From contig NW_004440113.1 in NCBI RefSeq assembly GCF_000330505.1, forward strand, positions 582,177 through 646,176: a stretch of DNA of 64,000 nt, written 5' to 3'. A model generated the notes under the pieces. That model saw only the letters and a list, made by a program, of their open reading frames with translations. It had not been told where the DNA came from and ran no database searches. Below, one piece after another: positions 31,855 to 44,209 of the stretch (position 1 is its first letter; every line of letters begins with the position of its first letter). Origin of the DNA: Entamoeba invadens IP1. Lineage: Eukaryota; Evosea; Mastigamoebida; Endamoebidae. Made by a program: the position numbers and the translations under genes.

Positions 31855-32907
31855 GATTTTGTCTTTTATTTTTCAAAGTTCAATTCTCTCTTTTTCTTCG
31901 TTTTATTTAACAAATTATTTATTTAATGAGAGTTAAATTATCTTTTATAAAATATATTATAGATTTATATTAGATCTATATAGTTTTACTATTTGAATGG
32001 TAAATCAATTAAACTATTTTATTATCAATTATTTCTATAAAATTTGTTTTTTTAATAATAAAACTCTTATTATTTGATGGATATAATAAAATATATAAAA
32101 TAATATTTATTAATTCCAATAGTTAAAAAAAACAAAAAAATATTATTTACATTTTAATAACATAATAATTTACAAAAATTTAAAATACAAATTTATTAAA
32201 AAAATTATTTTAATTATTATATTTTTTTTTCAAATTTTTTATTATTTAATACAAAAAGTAAAAATTAATTTTGTTTTCAAAGAACATTTATTTGTTGTAA
32301 AATTGTTAAGTTGTTTTTTTTTTGTTTTAACAAAATTAAAAAAACTTTTTTTTTTAATTTAATTTATTATTATAATTTTTTTAATTCAATTTTTTAATTT
32401 TGAAAGAACTAAATATAATATAAAACACATCCATTAATTTTGGTGAAAATAAGAAGAAAAATGTTATTCGAAATTGATATAGAATTTGCAAGTAAACTCG
32501 GGAATTGTTTTTCTCAAAACAACTCAAATCAAAAACTATTTAAAAAATATAAAAGAATTTAATTTATTAATTTAAATACTATAATTATTAAAATTAATTA
32601 AATTATTAATTGAATAAAAGCAAACGACAAAATTATTTACTTAATTTCCATTTTCACTTTTTCTCGATCACATTCACGATCCAAATTAATCAAAATGAAA
32701 TGCCTAAATAATCAGGACAATAACCCTAATTGCAAAATCGACGAAAATTGGTGAAAACAATCTTAAATTGTCTCCAAACACTATAAATAAAATGACAAAA
32801 AACATTTTGTGTTCTTCATCGAAAACCAGTTTGCAAGCAAAAAATACTCAAAACATCAAACCAAGAAAATACACAGAAAACATAAAACTGTGAACTCTCA
32901 TTTTTTC
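31855..32907. other. Extremely AT-rich intergenic region
   Basis: About 1 kb, among the most AT-rich stretches of the window, with long poly-T and poly-A runs. No gene, RNA or structured repeat was recognised. Confidence 0.5.
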
Positions 32908-34089
32908 ATGAGTGATTCAGATTGCCCCTGCCTACAAAAGACTTTTTTTACAACTGAGCCTCAGCCCATGTTATTTGCGTATTGTAAAATCATGATCAAG
33001 GGTGTCGAGTTAATCGAAGGTCGCATCAACTCGCGCAATTTAATTCGGTACGCCACCGCTTATGGGTTTCTCAAAGAGATGATCATCTCACTCGCTCGAA
33101 TTGAGATAAACTCGACACCACCCGCTTCCTTTATCTTTCGTGGGAACTCCGCGTTCACTCGGCTCTTTTTTTATTACTTAGAGTCCTCCACACAAGACTT
33201 TTTAGAGGCCGTTATAGGAAGTGTCGTAGCAAAAATGATCGACGACCCAAAACTCTATTTTGAGTCGATAGACCCAACACAGTCCGACAATGAAAATTTG
33301 TTGTTTGAGAATTTAGATAGCGTCACTGCTGTAATGGACGTCTTAGGAAAATTATTGTTGTCAAACTTCAATAAAATCCCGTTACAGGTCGTCGGGATAT
33401 TACGGGACATCTTGTTCGAGGTGAAAAAAAAGGACCCCAATTTGACCGTTCGTTATAATACGTACAAAACAGTCTTCTTCTTACGGTACTTATTCATCGC
33501 TCTTAACAACGCAAAACAATACGTCCCAGTACAACTCGCACACGAACTCCCACAAATCGCTGAACAAATTAAAACCATTGTCAGGTTCGGACAGATGATT
33601 GTCAACGGAAGAAGCTCGCAAGACCAATTATCGGAATATGTCATTCAAGCGTGCAGTGGATTTTGTCAGTCGATGAGACTTGTGTTTAACGAAATATGTC
33701 AGTGCGAACCTCTGCGGCCTAAAGAGGTTGTGGGCATCAACTTTAATATCCAGAAACAAGTCTCGTTCGAATTGTTCAACTCGATTAAACCATTTTTGTC
33801 GAAATTTAAGACGGAACTCGACGCTATGGGGAAGTCAGAAGTGTTTGAGAAGGTCTTCACGTGCTCAAGGAAGAATGACAACTTCATTAGGAAGTTCGAA
33901 CTTGGACCAATCATCGACTCGTCAACAAAAATGCATAGCTTTATGATGGAGAGGTTGCTCCTACTCCAAGAAGAAAACGAGGACTACGTCAGGAGGATCA
34001 AGGAGATTAAGTCGTCGATACAACGAACAACGACGATACTCAGTTTGGCAAATTCGAAAACACAACAACTCAATATCTCTAAACTATAA
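32908..34089 (+). CDS. Ras GTPase-activating protein domain protein
   Basis: 393 residues from ATG 32908; the upstream frame has no ATG. RasGAP domains speed GTP hydrolysis on Ras-like GTPases. The landmark motifs are present: SFIFRGNSAFTRLF (arginine-finger region, R78) and, about 110 residues later, FLRYLFIALNNAK, matching the family FLR motif. The spacing agrees with a RasGAP core of about 200 residues. The C-terminal 60 residues form a likely coiled coil (LLLLQEENEDYVRRIKEIKS). No C2 or PH domain is present, so targeting may rely on the coiled coil. Confidence 0.78.
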   Translation: MSDSDCPCLQKTFFTTEPQPMLFAYCKIMIKGVELIEGRINSRNLIRYATAYGFLKEMIISLARIEINSTPPASFIFRGNSAFTRLFFYYLESSTQDFLEAVIGSVVAKMIDDPKLYFESIDPTQSDNENLLFENLDSVTAVMDVLGKLLLSNFNKIPLQVVGILRDILFEVKKKDPNLTVRYNTYKTVFFLRYLFIALNNAKQYVPVQLAHELPQIAEQIKTIVRFGQMIVNGRSSQDQLSEYVIQACSGFCQSMRLVFNEICQCEPLRPKEVVGINFNIQKQVSFELFNSIKPFLSKFKTELDAMGKSEVFEKVFTCSRKNDNFIRKFELGPIIDSSTKMHSFMMERLLLLQEENEDYVRRIKEIKSSIQRTTTILSLANSKTQQLNISKL

Positions 34090-34158
34090 ATGAATTTGAT
34101 GAATGTTTGCGTTATTGCTGTGTTACCAATACACAACAACTCGAGAATAACAATACAA

Positions 34159-37100
34159 TCATTTCAACCAATTCTCCAGCGAGGTGATTTTCGACTGGTC
34201 TTGTAATGAAAGAGAACTAATCACAGAGGAGATCATTTGTGGATTTGTGGTGGACCAATTGTCGAATGTGTCTTTCACCATACGTAACACATCTTTTGAA
34301 ATAAGATTTCTGTTTTCAGGCACAAGGTATCGCACCAACATCGAGCAAAAGATTTTTAACACCTTTTCCGTATAAGTGATAAAAGTTCTATTTGTGAGTC
34401 GGTTGGAAATGAGCAAAAAACAAACTTTTGAAGAAGCAAACAAAACACCTTGAGGTTGTGACATGGATGGTCGACAAGGGGTTGTTGTGATAGCCACATA
34501 TACGCATTTTCAATCGTAAAAATGCTCGAGCAATCAACCATCGCGATGCCATATATAACCGCCGCATACGTTTTGTTTTTCTGATTTCCATTTCTCGAGC
34601 CCATAATTTGTTCCAATTTTGCTTTCATGTCATAAGAGATACTCTTCATTGTGTATTTGTACAACACACCAGACAAAGTTGTTAAGTATACGTTCAGTGC
34701 TTGTTCGTCGTTTGTTTTCTCGATCGCTTTAATAACAAAGTTCCCCAGCATTTCGTGGTCTACAATTTCTGCCAAGGACAAATTACTTCCGATATACACC
34801 ATCAACGGATCCAAATCACAGGCCCCTGGTTGTTCTGTCAAATTGCAATAGTTCATTACTGTATATTTTATAGTCTTTTTGGCGTACTTTGCGTACAACA
34901 AATTGCACTTCAAAAAGAGCATTTTGAAGAACGGGATGAGTGTGGTCAACACAAACTCTTCCAATGGAATTTTCTTAATGAAACAGTCCGTGTATTTCTT
35001 AAACCCATTTTCCTTCTCGTCTATCATATCGTTCAACATACAATAAATATCATCAAACACTTGTTCAACGGTTTTTTCGGTCAAAATGTTTTCCGGCCCC
35101 TTTTCAAGAGCTTTTGTCACCAAATTGATCATTTGTATTCTCTCATTTACCGCTACTTCTTGGCCCATGTGCATCATACAATTGGCGACTATCCCGTTGA
35201 CAACTTCAGGCTTGTTTTGACATACATTCCAGTACTTATCAAGCCAATGCCCCAAAACGGCTATTGGCTGCATTCTTGCGTCGGCATTAACGTTATCCAA
35301 CCCAATAATCATCACCATAAAAAACGAGGAAATATACTTCTTGACTCTGGCCTCGTTCTTTCTAACAAACTTTACAACAAAGTTAAACATGTTTTTCTTT
35401 TCTTTGTCGCGTGAAGCGTACACTTTGAAATTTTCGCCGGTCATAACGTTGCACCGCGAATGTAATTCGCTCGGGTCCGACGAGAACTCTGAGAGCACAC
35501 TTTGCTCGTAATCGTCCTCAAAAAACTGCTCCTTTATTTTTGCTCGTTCCGCCTCGATGAGTGCGAGATTGCAAATCATTCTGTCAATCATATTTGACGA
35601 GATGCGTTTTGAGTTTTTCATGAAGTATGTTGTGGCAATTTCCAAAATCTCAAAACACGGCGACCAGTATTCAACGCCCTTGACAGTTAATATCCACTCC
35701 ATTGATTCAACCAAAATTGCCTGACACTGAGCCTCTTGTGATTTGTATGTAGACGCAAATACCACAAGAAAGTTGATAATCATGCACCTTATTGTACATG
35801 AAGAATGACACGGTTCCGCCTCTCTCATGATGTTAGTAATTGTAACCATTAATAAACTATTACAGTTTTTGAGTAATTTGTATTTTAATAATTTTGTGAG
35901 AACATCCATACATCCATTAATCACAATGTCGGAACGAGTTGATTGAAGAGCGTCGAGAATATTGGTTATTAAGATGTAAAACAAATCATCCGTAAGTGGA
36001 ACATCACAATCCAAAAGGGACATGAGGTGGTTGCATCCTCTTTGCTTCATCCGAGCAACAGTATCATGTAAAGCAAGATACCCAACCCTTATGTACTCGG
36101 AGAGATAGTCATCGTGGTTGCAATCGTTTCGAAAGATCCTCTGCATGATGATCATCGCGTCCTGACGATTCCGCACGACTTCGTCGGTACACATCGGTAA
36201 TGTTATCTCCACCAAACCCTTGTAGTACTTCTTAAGAACAACGTTGGAATTTAATATGCCGTTGATCATTTGCAGAATGACCTGACGATCGGACCAACCC
36301 GAAGCATTCTTTACCAACATCTTCAACTTTGAAAAGACTTGAGATACACCAACCTTGTCAACCACCAAGCCGAACGTGTCTGTATGCAGTTTTAAAAAGG
36401 GACAAACCTCCCCTTCGTCTTTATTACAAAGCCACTCCTCGGTGTATTTGGGGACTTTCTTCATAATGAGAATGTAGCTTTCTAACAACTGTTGCCCGAG
36501 AGTTTTGTTCGTTTCAAGAAGTTTTGGAGAAATGTTGATACAACACATAATCAGCGAAATGGCTTTTTCGACCGTGGAGTAACTGAAGTTTTCGTTACCT
36601 GCAATGGTGACACTGAATGTGACAATGGTTTGGGTGTTAAGTCTAAACAAATCCGAATCGGAGTTTTTAATCTCGCTCAATGAATTAAAAACAGTGTGTT
36701 GGAGGATGAGTGGTGTTGAGGGTTTGAAACATTGTGAAATTAAGTTGAGATAATTTGGAATTAAAGAAACAAATTTTGGCGACAAAACCAACTTCGTGGC
36801 CAGCACATCGAGAAATTTGATCGAGAAAAATACCAGTTCTGGCATCTGTTTGTGTCCACTCTTCTGTAAATATACCAATGTTTTGTGGAGAGCCATGTTG
36901 TTGGAAAAATGGTAACTCAAACACTTTGTAATAGCGAAGGAAAATATTTGAAGTGCTGAAATGCGTTTGTTTTGCTGTTCGGCGCAAAACTGTTGGTGGA
37001 GAACAGGGTAGATTTTAGAACAAAAAACACTCTCGGAATGCAATATGGCTATAACGACTTCAATAGTCGCTTGGAAATCGGATATTAACACGTTTTCTTT

Positions 37101-37394
37101 GGACTTGACCCAGACTGCAATGAGTCTGTCTAAAACAGATGAATGGAAGGAGGGTTGTTTTTGTAGAAATACGTCACTTGTCAAAACGACAGTTCTGAAC
37201 TGCGAAAGTACAAAGCGAGTTTCTGGTGCTCTCTCTTTTTTAAAAAAAGCGAAGTGTGCATCCACAACTTTAGTGACGTCTTTTCGTGTACAATCTTTGT
37301 AGATGGACATGTACGTCTTGTACTCAATGGAGGGTTGTTCTGTGTGCGAGAAGTTCATCAAAAATGTCTCCAAGTCATTGCCGACCCGTTCCAT
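34159..37394 (-). CDS. HEAT-repeat importin-beta-like protein (two exons)
   Basis: About 1,065 residues. The main frame from ATG 37394 ends prematurely at 34356. A 38-nt intron (34388-34425; donor GTTTGT, acceptor ATAG) joins LLLQK to TFITYTEKVLKIF and carries the frame to the stop at 34159; the joined length is an exact multiple of three. The protein is helical throughout with repeated helix pairs. An acidic loop (EQFFEDDYEQSVLSEFSSD) near the middle and the total length fit karyopherin-beta proteins such as importin-4/5, which carry cargo through nuclear pores. Assignment rests on architecture; an exportin or another HEAT scaffold is possible. Confidence 0.6.
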
Positions 37395-37568
37395 TCTATT
37401 TATTCAGTTTGTTATTTCCTTACTAGTTATTATATTCATATTTATTAGTAAATATATTAACAAATAAAAAACTATTTCAATACTATTTTATACTAGGAAT
37501 GATATTTTTATGATTTTTGGAAAATCAAAAACACAATTTGATCTTAAAAATTGTATTATATTAGCGCA

Positions 37569-38075
37569 ATGATCTTTTTAGTATTAGTTGTCCTTGCAAA
37601 CGCAGGTATTTACAAAGAGGCGAAAGAGGAAGTGCAGGAGATGTTAGGCAAAGCGATATTGAACGAGAAGCCATGCGAAAAGAAAACTCCGCAGAACACC
37701 ACAAACACCAAATTCGAGAAATTGACTGTAGACCTTAAAATGGAAGATATTCGTGAGAAAATGCGGAACACAAAGGTGATCGTCGAGGCTGAGAAACAAA
37801 CTACACTTTCAATGGTTACTAACGGATACCGAAAATGCAAATATAACGTGACAATATCCGAGAAAAAACAAGTCGCGCCGTGCAAGAAGTTCTTAAACGA
37901 CTACAAAAACAAACAACCAAAGTGGATGTCTAAAATCGACAAAACACTCGCTGATTATCCAAAAGACTTGACCAAATTGACTCCTCAACAAAAAGCCGAA
38001 CTTGCACAGAAACTGATGGACGAGAAGTCCTTCAATGAAAAAGTCTCTTTCAAGAAACTCATTGAGAAGTTGTGA
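37569..38075 (+). CDS. Secreted lysine-rich protein (168 aa)
   Basis: ATG 37569. A short signal peptide (MIFLVLVVLANAG) is followed by a Lys/Glu-rich helical chain with three cysteines (EKPCEKK, YRKCKYN, VAPCKKF) and Asn-linked glycosylation sequons (NTTN, NVT). The C-terminus (TPQQKAELAQKLMDEKSF) is helical. Probably secreted or lumenal. No family was recognised. Confidence 0.6.
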   Translation: MIFLVLVVLANAGIYKEAKEEVQEMLGKAILNEKPCEKKTPQNTTNTKFEKLTVDLKMEDIREKMRNTKVIVEAEKQTTLSMVTNGYRKCKYNVTISEKKQVAPCKKFLNDYKNKQPKWMSKIDKTLADYPKDLTKLTPQQKAELAQKLMDEKSFNEKVSFKKLIEKL

Positions 38076-38310
38076 GCGTTTTATAACTAACTTTTGATCT
38101 CCGTCTTATTCACTTTCACTCGTCCTTGTATTATAATTATATAGTAAATTTATTATAATTTATAATTTGATTTGACCGAGAGAAATGGAGAATTAAATTA
38201 TACTAATACATTAATTAAAAAAATATTAAAATAAAACACATTTTCTATGGAAGAAAATGTCATACAAAAACCAGAATAATAGTACATTTATAATAATAGA
38301 AACTACACAA

Positions 38311-38319
38311 TATAAAAAG
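38311..38319 (+). promoter_or_regulatory. TATA-like box
   Basis: TATAAAAAG, about 34-42 bp upstream of the ATG at 38353. Confidence 0.35.
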
Positions 38320-38352
38320 AACAAGAAAAAGTAACTCGAAAAAAACAAACGA

Positions 38353-39246
38353 ATGAGAATTAATCAATGTTTGGTCTTATTCTCTACATTGGTGTTAATA
38401 TTTTTAGTGGGACAACTCACCCTCTTTAGTCCAAGGCGACTTCTTGTGGACAATAAAAATTATGTTCGTGACAGCAATCTGAGCGACAACGAAGAAATGG
38501 AGAAGAGGAAGGACAATCTTCCGAAGGTGAATGAAACGGCGTATAACCCACTGATTCGTCCAATGACGTATCCCATCCCTTCTCCAAAAGAAGAAAAGAA
38601 ATATAATATTGCGGTGTTACCACTTCCTGGAATGAGAGTTACACACACCCCAAAACACAGTCATATGAACTTCACGGTACTGAGTTATGATACCACTACT
38701 AAGAACAATTGGTGGCCATCTAAAGGGTATTACATCGGAATATTTGGATTTGAATATCAGACAGTCAATAAAGAGCAATACACATATCAACAATATCAAG
38801 AAGATATCACAATCAATCACTACCTCTTCGAAGCATCAAAGAATAAACAGCTCGCTCAATTCGACTACGTCTTCATCGCTCCAGCAACTATCCAATTCGA
38901 CGCTAAAATGTCGGACGACCTCTACGAACTCATTAACCACGCTTCTCAACTCGACGAAGAAATTTGTTTCATACAGAGTTATATGACTAAAGAAGATAGA
39001 ACAAAGGTCGGAATGGTTCAGAATCAATACCGTTTGAAGGTCGAGTGGCCTCTCTTCTCGTATCATAGTCTCTCGGGTATGATCATCCCACCTCCTTTAA
39101 TGACTAAAATCACTTCATTTGCTATTACTGCTAATTACTTGAATAGGTATGACCTCCTCGCTCAACACTTTTGTGAGATCGTCGACCAACCTGTTATTGT
39201 CTCCCCTTTCAATATTTACAACTTACAGAAGAACAGCTATAACTAA
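38353..39246 (+). CDS. Type II membrane protein, possibly Golgi
   Basis: 297 residues. A short cytosolic N-terminus (MRINQ) precedes one hydrophobic anchor (about 6-26), then a lumenal domain with NET and NFT sequons. The layout is that of a type II Golgi protein such as a glycosyltransferase, but I see no nucleotide-sugar motif (the FDYVFIAPATIQFDAKMSDD stretch has no clear DxD). Two cysteines in the lumenal part could pair. Function unknown. Confidence 0.6.
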   Translation: MRINQCLVLFSTLVLIFLVGQLTLFSPRRLLVDNKNYVRDSNLSDNEEMEKRKDNLPKVNETAYNPLIRPMTYPIPSPKEEKKYNIAVLPLPGMRVTHTPKHSHMNFTVLSYDTTTKNNWWPSKGYYIGIFGFEYQTVNKEQYTYQQYQEDITINHYLFEASKNKQLAQFDYVFIAPATIQFDAKMSDDLYELINHASQLDEEICFIQSYMTKEDRTKVGMVQNQYRLKVEWPLFSYHSLSGMIIPPPLMTKITSFAITANYLNRYDLLAQHFCEIVDQPVIVSPFNIYNLQKNSYN

Positions 39247-39440
39247 TGGATTTGATTAATTTTACTAGTATGTATTATCTATTTAACTATAATTAAACTA
39301 TTCATGTAAATGTACTAATTATTAGTATTTGTTTACTTATTATTAAACTAGTTTGTGAAATGGATGAGTATGTATTATTAGATTAATTATAATTAAACTA
39401 TAAATTGTTTGATGACTCATCAAGAACTTCGAAGGATCAA

Positions 39441-40114
39441 ATGACACAAGAAGTTAAAGAGACGTGTGAGATGAAATTCCGAGCTTACGACAGCGTGACA
39501 AACAGTGTTCGTGTAGTCACAGTTTTGTTTCCCACTCCGGAGGTTTTCACTGAAAAACTGAATGAGGAACTTTTCCTAAGAAATACACAGCCGATCTCTA
39601 AAACAGAGTTTGACAATCAACTCAAAATATATTACGACGGCGTAAGGTCAAACGCTAGACTACAATATACTCAAAACGGTGATATCTCGCTCAAAATATC
39701 TGATAAGAAGTATGACCTCATCCAGAAAGGTAACACTTATACTGTCGTGTTTGTTTTTATTATTGTATTATATTTTATAATTAAATATACTATACAGTTT
39801 AATACAATTTACTATAAACAACACTTTTTTATAAATATAGTTTGTTTTATCATCAAAATATAGTACAATTCATTTCCAGTATTCCAAAGAAATTGTATGT
39901 AAGAGATTCAATTGAACATGAAAATCTCATGTCCGCATATCAGAACGTTTTGAAAGAGCGCGAAAGGTTAGACATATTTAGAGGAGACCAGATAAAGATA
40001 TTTCCTGTAACACTTTCAAAAAGTTTTCTGGAGAGCGACGAAGAAGAACTTGAAAATGATGACCAAACTGAAAAAAGACTTCTTGACATCAAGAATGGGA
40101 AAGATGATGATTGA
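39441..40114 (+). CDS. Unknown protein, two exons
   Basis: Exon 1 runs from ATG 39441 to 39748 and ends at a GTTTGT donor after KGNTYTV. Exon 2 carries SIPKKLYVRDSIEHENL and an acidic C-terminus to the stop at 40114. Two acceptors keep the frame: TATAG ending at 39840 (92-nt intron, 193 aa) and CCAG ending at 39879 (131-nt intron, 181 aa). The first is closer to the usual acceptor. The N-terminal half looks like an alpha/beta fold (MKFRAYDSVTNSVRVVTVLF); the end is Glu/Asp-rich. No family was recognised. Confidence 0.55.
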
Positions 40115-40432
40115 TTAATTATAATATATTAACTATTCTTTGTTATTCCTTAATAAGATATAGTGTATTGGTGTATAATAATAATAGAGAGGTGCTCTTT
40201 ATTGTATTATTATTATTAATACATTTTATTATATTTATCATCTATTCTTTTTTCATGAAATTATGATAAAAACGATTATTAAAGATTATAATAAAATTTA
40301 CTAAAATGTATTATACAAATAATTAGTAGTTTAATAACATTTATATTATATTAAAACCATGTATAAGATTTCTATTGATATAGTTTCTTATAAAGAAGTA
40401 ACTACCCATCAATAAAATCAAAGAAAACACAG
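40115..40432. other. AT-rich convergent intergenic region
   Basis: Spacer between convergent genes; nothing was recognised beyond AT-rich DNA. Confidence 0.5.
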
Positions 40433-43400
40433 TCAATCATCATCATCAGCTCTTTTCATCTTTTTCAAATACTTGTCAAGCCACGCGATGATTGACCTTC
40501 CCTGTCTATCGAGGTCTTTTGCGTTTGGAAATTCTTTCGGTAGTTTAACGACAAAATTAATCCCATCTTCGTCTTCACTTTCATCATCTTTGCCGTGGTC
40601 ATCTTCTTCGTCTTGTTGCATCATTTCAGCAAAACACAACTTCTTGTCTTGTTGCAAATATTCTCCGCATGAAAATCCGTATTTGTAGATCCCAATGACA
40701 AGGTCCTTATCACAGTCGTTATTCCACCACTTTGTCAGTTGATTGAAGTTGCAGTTCTCGTTTGGGATCTCGATGAGTGCTTTAACAACGTCCGCAGAAT
40801 TCTCAAACAGCGTCGACAGCCGATTAATGAATTTCAGTTTGTTTCCCCACGACTTCACGTTACTTGCTATCCACCGGAACTCGTCCTCAAGAGGATATTC
40901 CTCTATCTCACTGACCTCGCTCTCACGTTTCCCTTTCAACTCATAAAAGCACACCAACAGCTTCACAAAATACTTCTTCTCGAGATTTTGCTCAGAACAA
41001 GACCCAATGCAGTTCTGAAGAAAACGGACACTGATGACGTGCAGGTACTCCTGATTGACTTCTTCTCCTACACGCGCTCGGTCTCTGAGTATCGTCCAGT
41101 TGATTCGTCCATAGTCTATCACTGCATCGTACCACATCCGTTTATTCTCTTCACTCATCTCCTCCTTCACCTCTTTCTTCCTTTTCTTCTTCCCTATCTC
41201 AAGAACTATCTCTTCGTCTTTCGTTAACTCATCTCCTATCGTCGCACTCGATATCCGATTCACGGTGCTCCGTCGATATCGTGTAAATTTCAACCCCTCC
41301 AATCCTCCCTTCAATCTCTCCACCTCACTCGTCTCAAAGGATTCGGAATATTTCAATATGTCTTCAATCAACGCATTGAGGGCATCACGCTCACTACTGA
41401 TCTTCCCTTTGCTCTCATACTCCCCAACTATCGTGTCAATATGCCCAAATATCTCTTTCATAAACTCATCTTTCTTCTCTTCCATCCACACTTTGCGTTT
41501 CTTCTCCGCACTTCTCCCACCACGTCCTTCAAAGATATCACTGAACTCTTTGCTCAATTCACTCACACTCATGTTCCGCGGTAGGACTTTCTCCCAGAAG
41601 TTCTTGTCATTCACATCAACAGCGTCCGCCTCGACTTGGAACGTCGCAGTCGAAAAAGAACCACCCGTCACACTGTCGCCTTTCCAAACAACCTTCGACG
41701 ACCTCTTTTCAAGAATCTGTTCAATGTCTTCCTCACAAAACTTCGACGAAGACTCCTCATCATCTTTGAACACCCCATACGCTCCATACTTTAACAAACT
41801 CTCAATCTCCGCTTTACTCAACTGCGTTTTCTCTTTCGAGTCATTCGAAGACGTCACATTTGCAAGCACCGCCTGGTCCAACCCAAGTTTCTTTGACGCT
41901 CGTTCAAACATGTATCTCTCATACGTGTTCTTCGATACAAGTCGATACACCTTCACCTCCTTCTTCTGTCCAATACGATGACACCTCGCCTGCGCTTGTA
42001 AATCGTTTTGGGGGTTCCAGTCGCTGTCGTAGATGATAACGGTGTCCGCCTCACTCAAATTGATACCAAATCCTCCCGCTCGCGTGCATAAGAGAAACAC
42101 AAATTTATTCATCTCGGGATTCATAAATCGATCAATCGCATTCTGTCGGTCCAGCGCTCGAATACTTCCATCAAGTCGTTCATACAAGTATCCTTTGTAT
42201 TTCAAATATTTCTCGATGATATTCAGCACCTTTTTCAACTGACTAAATATCAACACTTTGTGTTTGTCTTCGTACAACTTCGGTAACAACTTGTCCAGTA
42301 ACACAAGCTTCCCCGATGACTTAATAAGTTGTTTGAAGTATTCCTCGCTGTTCTCCGCAAACTGTGCAGTGTCCTTTTCCTCCACTCCACTAATTAAATA
42401 GGGGTGGTTACACACCTTTCTCAGTTGCATCATTAAATTCTATTGTATTAGTAAATTAATTCTATAATATAGTATTATACTATATTATACTATTTTTGAA
42501 TAGATTCAAACCTGCAGATTTGGCATGTTACTTCCAACACACCCTTTATTCAGAAACTCTCGATTCTTTTCATACAGAGCTCGATAATATTGTTTCTGCA
42601 CCATTGTCAGTTCTACTTCTATAACAGTCTCTTCCTTCGGGGGTATCGACTTCTCGACATCCGACTTGACTCTTCTCAGCAGAAACGGTTTAATGCTCTT
42701 TTGCAATTCAGTGACTTGTTCCGGGTTGTTATCGATATTCCCGTACATTTTATCAAACTCCTCCAACGACCCAAACTTTTTTGGTTCAATATAGTTGAGG
42801 AGTGTCCACAGTTCTCCCAAATTATTTTGTATAGGTGTTCCCGTCAACAAGATCTTGTGGTCTGTCTTCAACGAGCTTAACGTCTTGAGTAACTTCGAGT
42901 CTTTATTTTTGAGTCGTTGTGCCTCATCGATGACTACCACAAACCAGCTGATCTGTTGGAGATCTTCAAAATCTGCTATTAAAGTTTCGTAAGTCGTTAC
43001 CATGACATTAAACTTCGTTTGATTTGTATTTTTATTCCCTTCTTCGTCCGTATAGAACCACTCATACTTCTTCACCAATTTCCTATTCTCTTTACTCCCC
43101 GAGTACAATATGACATTCAAATCAGTCCATTCCGAGATCTCTCGATGCCAGTGTTCTACCATTCCCAACGGCATTACTATTAAAAACGGTCCATGTAACT
43201 TCTGATACGAATGGAGATGCTCCAAAAACGTAACAACTTGGACTGTCTTCCCAAGCCCCATCTCATCAGCCAAAATACAACCTCTCCCTTTACACCAGTT
43301 ATATACCATCCAATTATGCCCTTCTAATTGATACGATCGAAGCGTGTTATTGTTCTTATATACCGGTGATTCTATCTTCTTATTCCACACTCGCTCCTTT

Positions 43401-44209
43401 AACGGTTGGACAAATTGATAGTTGTTATACCGGTAATACTCCTCTATTTTACTCCCGTCATTCTCCGTTATCTCCTCCGTGTTCTCCCACGTCGCCTCGT
43501 TATACCCAAGTTTCTGCCACTTCACTAAACAGCGCGTTTTGTCTTTACTCATCGAGATGACTCGATCGATCGTCGTATACTCTTGAGGTATCATTTCCTC
43601 TTCTTCTTCCTTTTTCTTCTGAAGAAAGCGCTTGATCTTTTGTTTGTTCGCATTCACATTGCCGTCCATCGTCAGAAAGACATTCTCCGGTAACGTGTCG
43701 ACGTGGAGGTACGACATCCCTCGCCACTTCACTAGAACAAATCTCTGGGAATTCTCCTCTTTGATGCCAATGATTTTGTCTAAGATCTTCGGTTGGCCGA
43801 TACTATCGGGTATCCCATTCTCATACGTCTTTTCTTTCTTTTTTTTCTCAAGCGTTTCGTCAATGTCATCATCTTCATCTATTAAAGCAGAGGGCTGTCG
43901 ACTTCGTTTTCTTAATTCATAATGCATCTCAGTCGGCTCTTCTTCCATTTCTTCTAGAACAGCATTCTTTCGTTTCGTCTTTGGCTTCGCAACCGGAACG
44001 GCCTTTGCCCGTTCGGAGTTGCCAAAGAAGGAAGGAAGCGCTTGACTCTCGCTTGACTTTTGTTTGAGTAATTGAGAGGGTGTGGCGTCAAGAGAGTGAA
44101 GAGAGATGGGAGCGAGATTGAGTGGGGTGGAAAGAGGGGGGAGTGAGAGTTTGGGCGCCTTTGACAATAATTGAGAGTTGGAAAGTGATGGGAGATTGTC
44201 GGGTTTCAT
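40433..44209 (-). CDS. CHD-type chromatin remodelling ATPase (two exons)
   Basis: About 1,234 residues. CHD remodellers slide or space nucleosomes in transcribed chromatin. Exon 1 (44209-42512) and exon 2 (42439-40433) are joined across a 72-nt intron (donor GTTTGA, acceptor ATAG), restoring the conserved NLMMQLRKVCNHPYLI. Domains in order: disordered basic N-terminus; chromodomain 1 (about 139-200, VLVKWRGMSYLHVDT); chromodomain 2 (about 208-262, CLVKWQKLGYNEATWE); SNF2 ATPase with Walker A DEMGLGKT (K321) and VIDEAQRLKN (DEAQ in place of DEAH); helicase C with FLLCTRAGGFGINL and QAQARCHRIGQ; and a C-terminal region with helical segments that may be a SANT/SLIDE-like DNA-binding module. The acidic end is typical of the CHD1 subfamily. 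Confidence 0.92.

Noticed and set aside
34701..35414. 237-codon frame antisense to the importin-like gene
   Set aside because: Overlaps a 1,012-codon frame with helical repeats; no domain seen on this strand.
40739..41981. Long open frames antisense to the CHD gene
   Set aside because: Shadows of the conserved CHD coding sequence; the translations have no recognisable domains.
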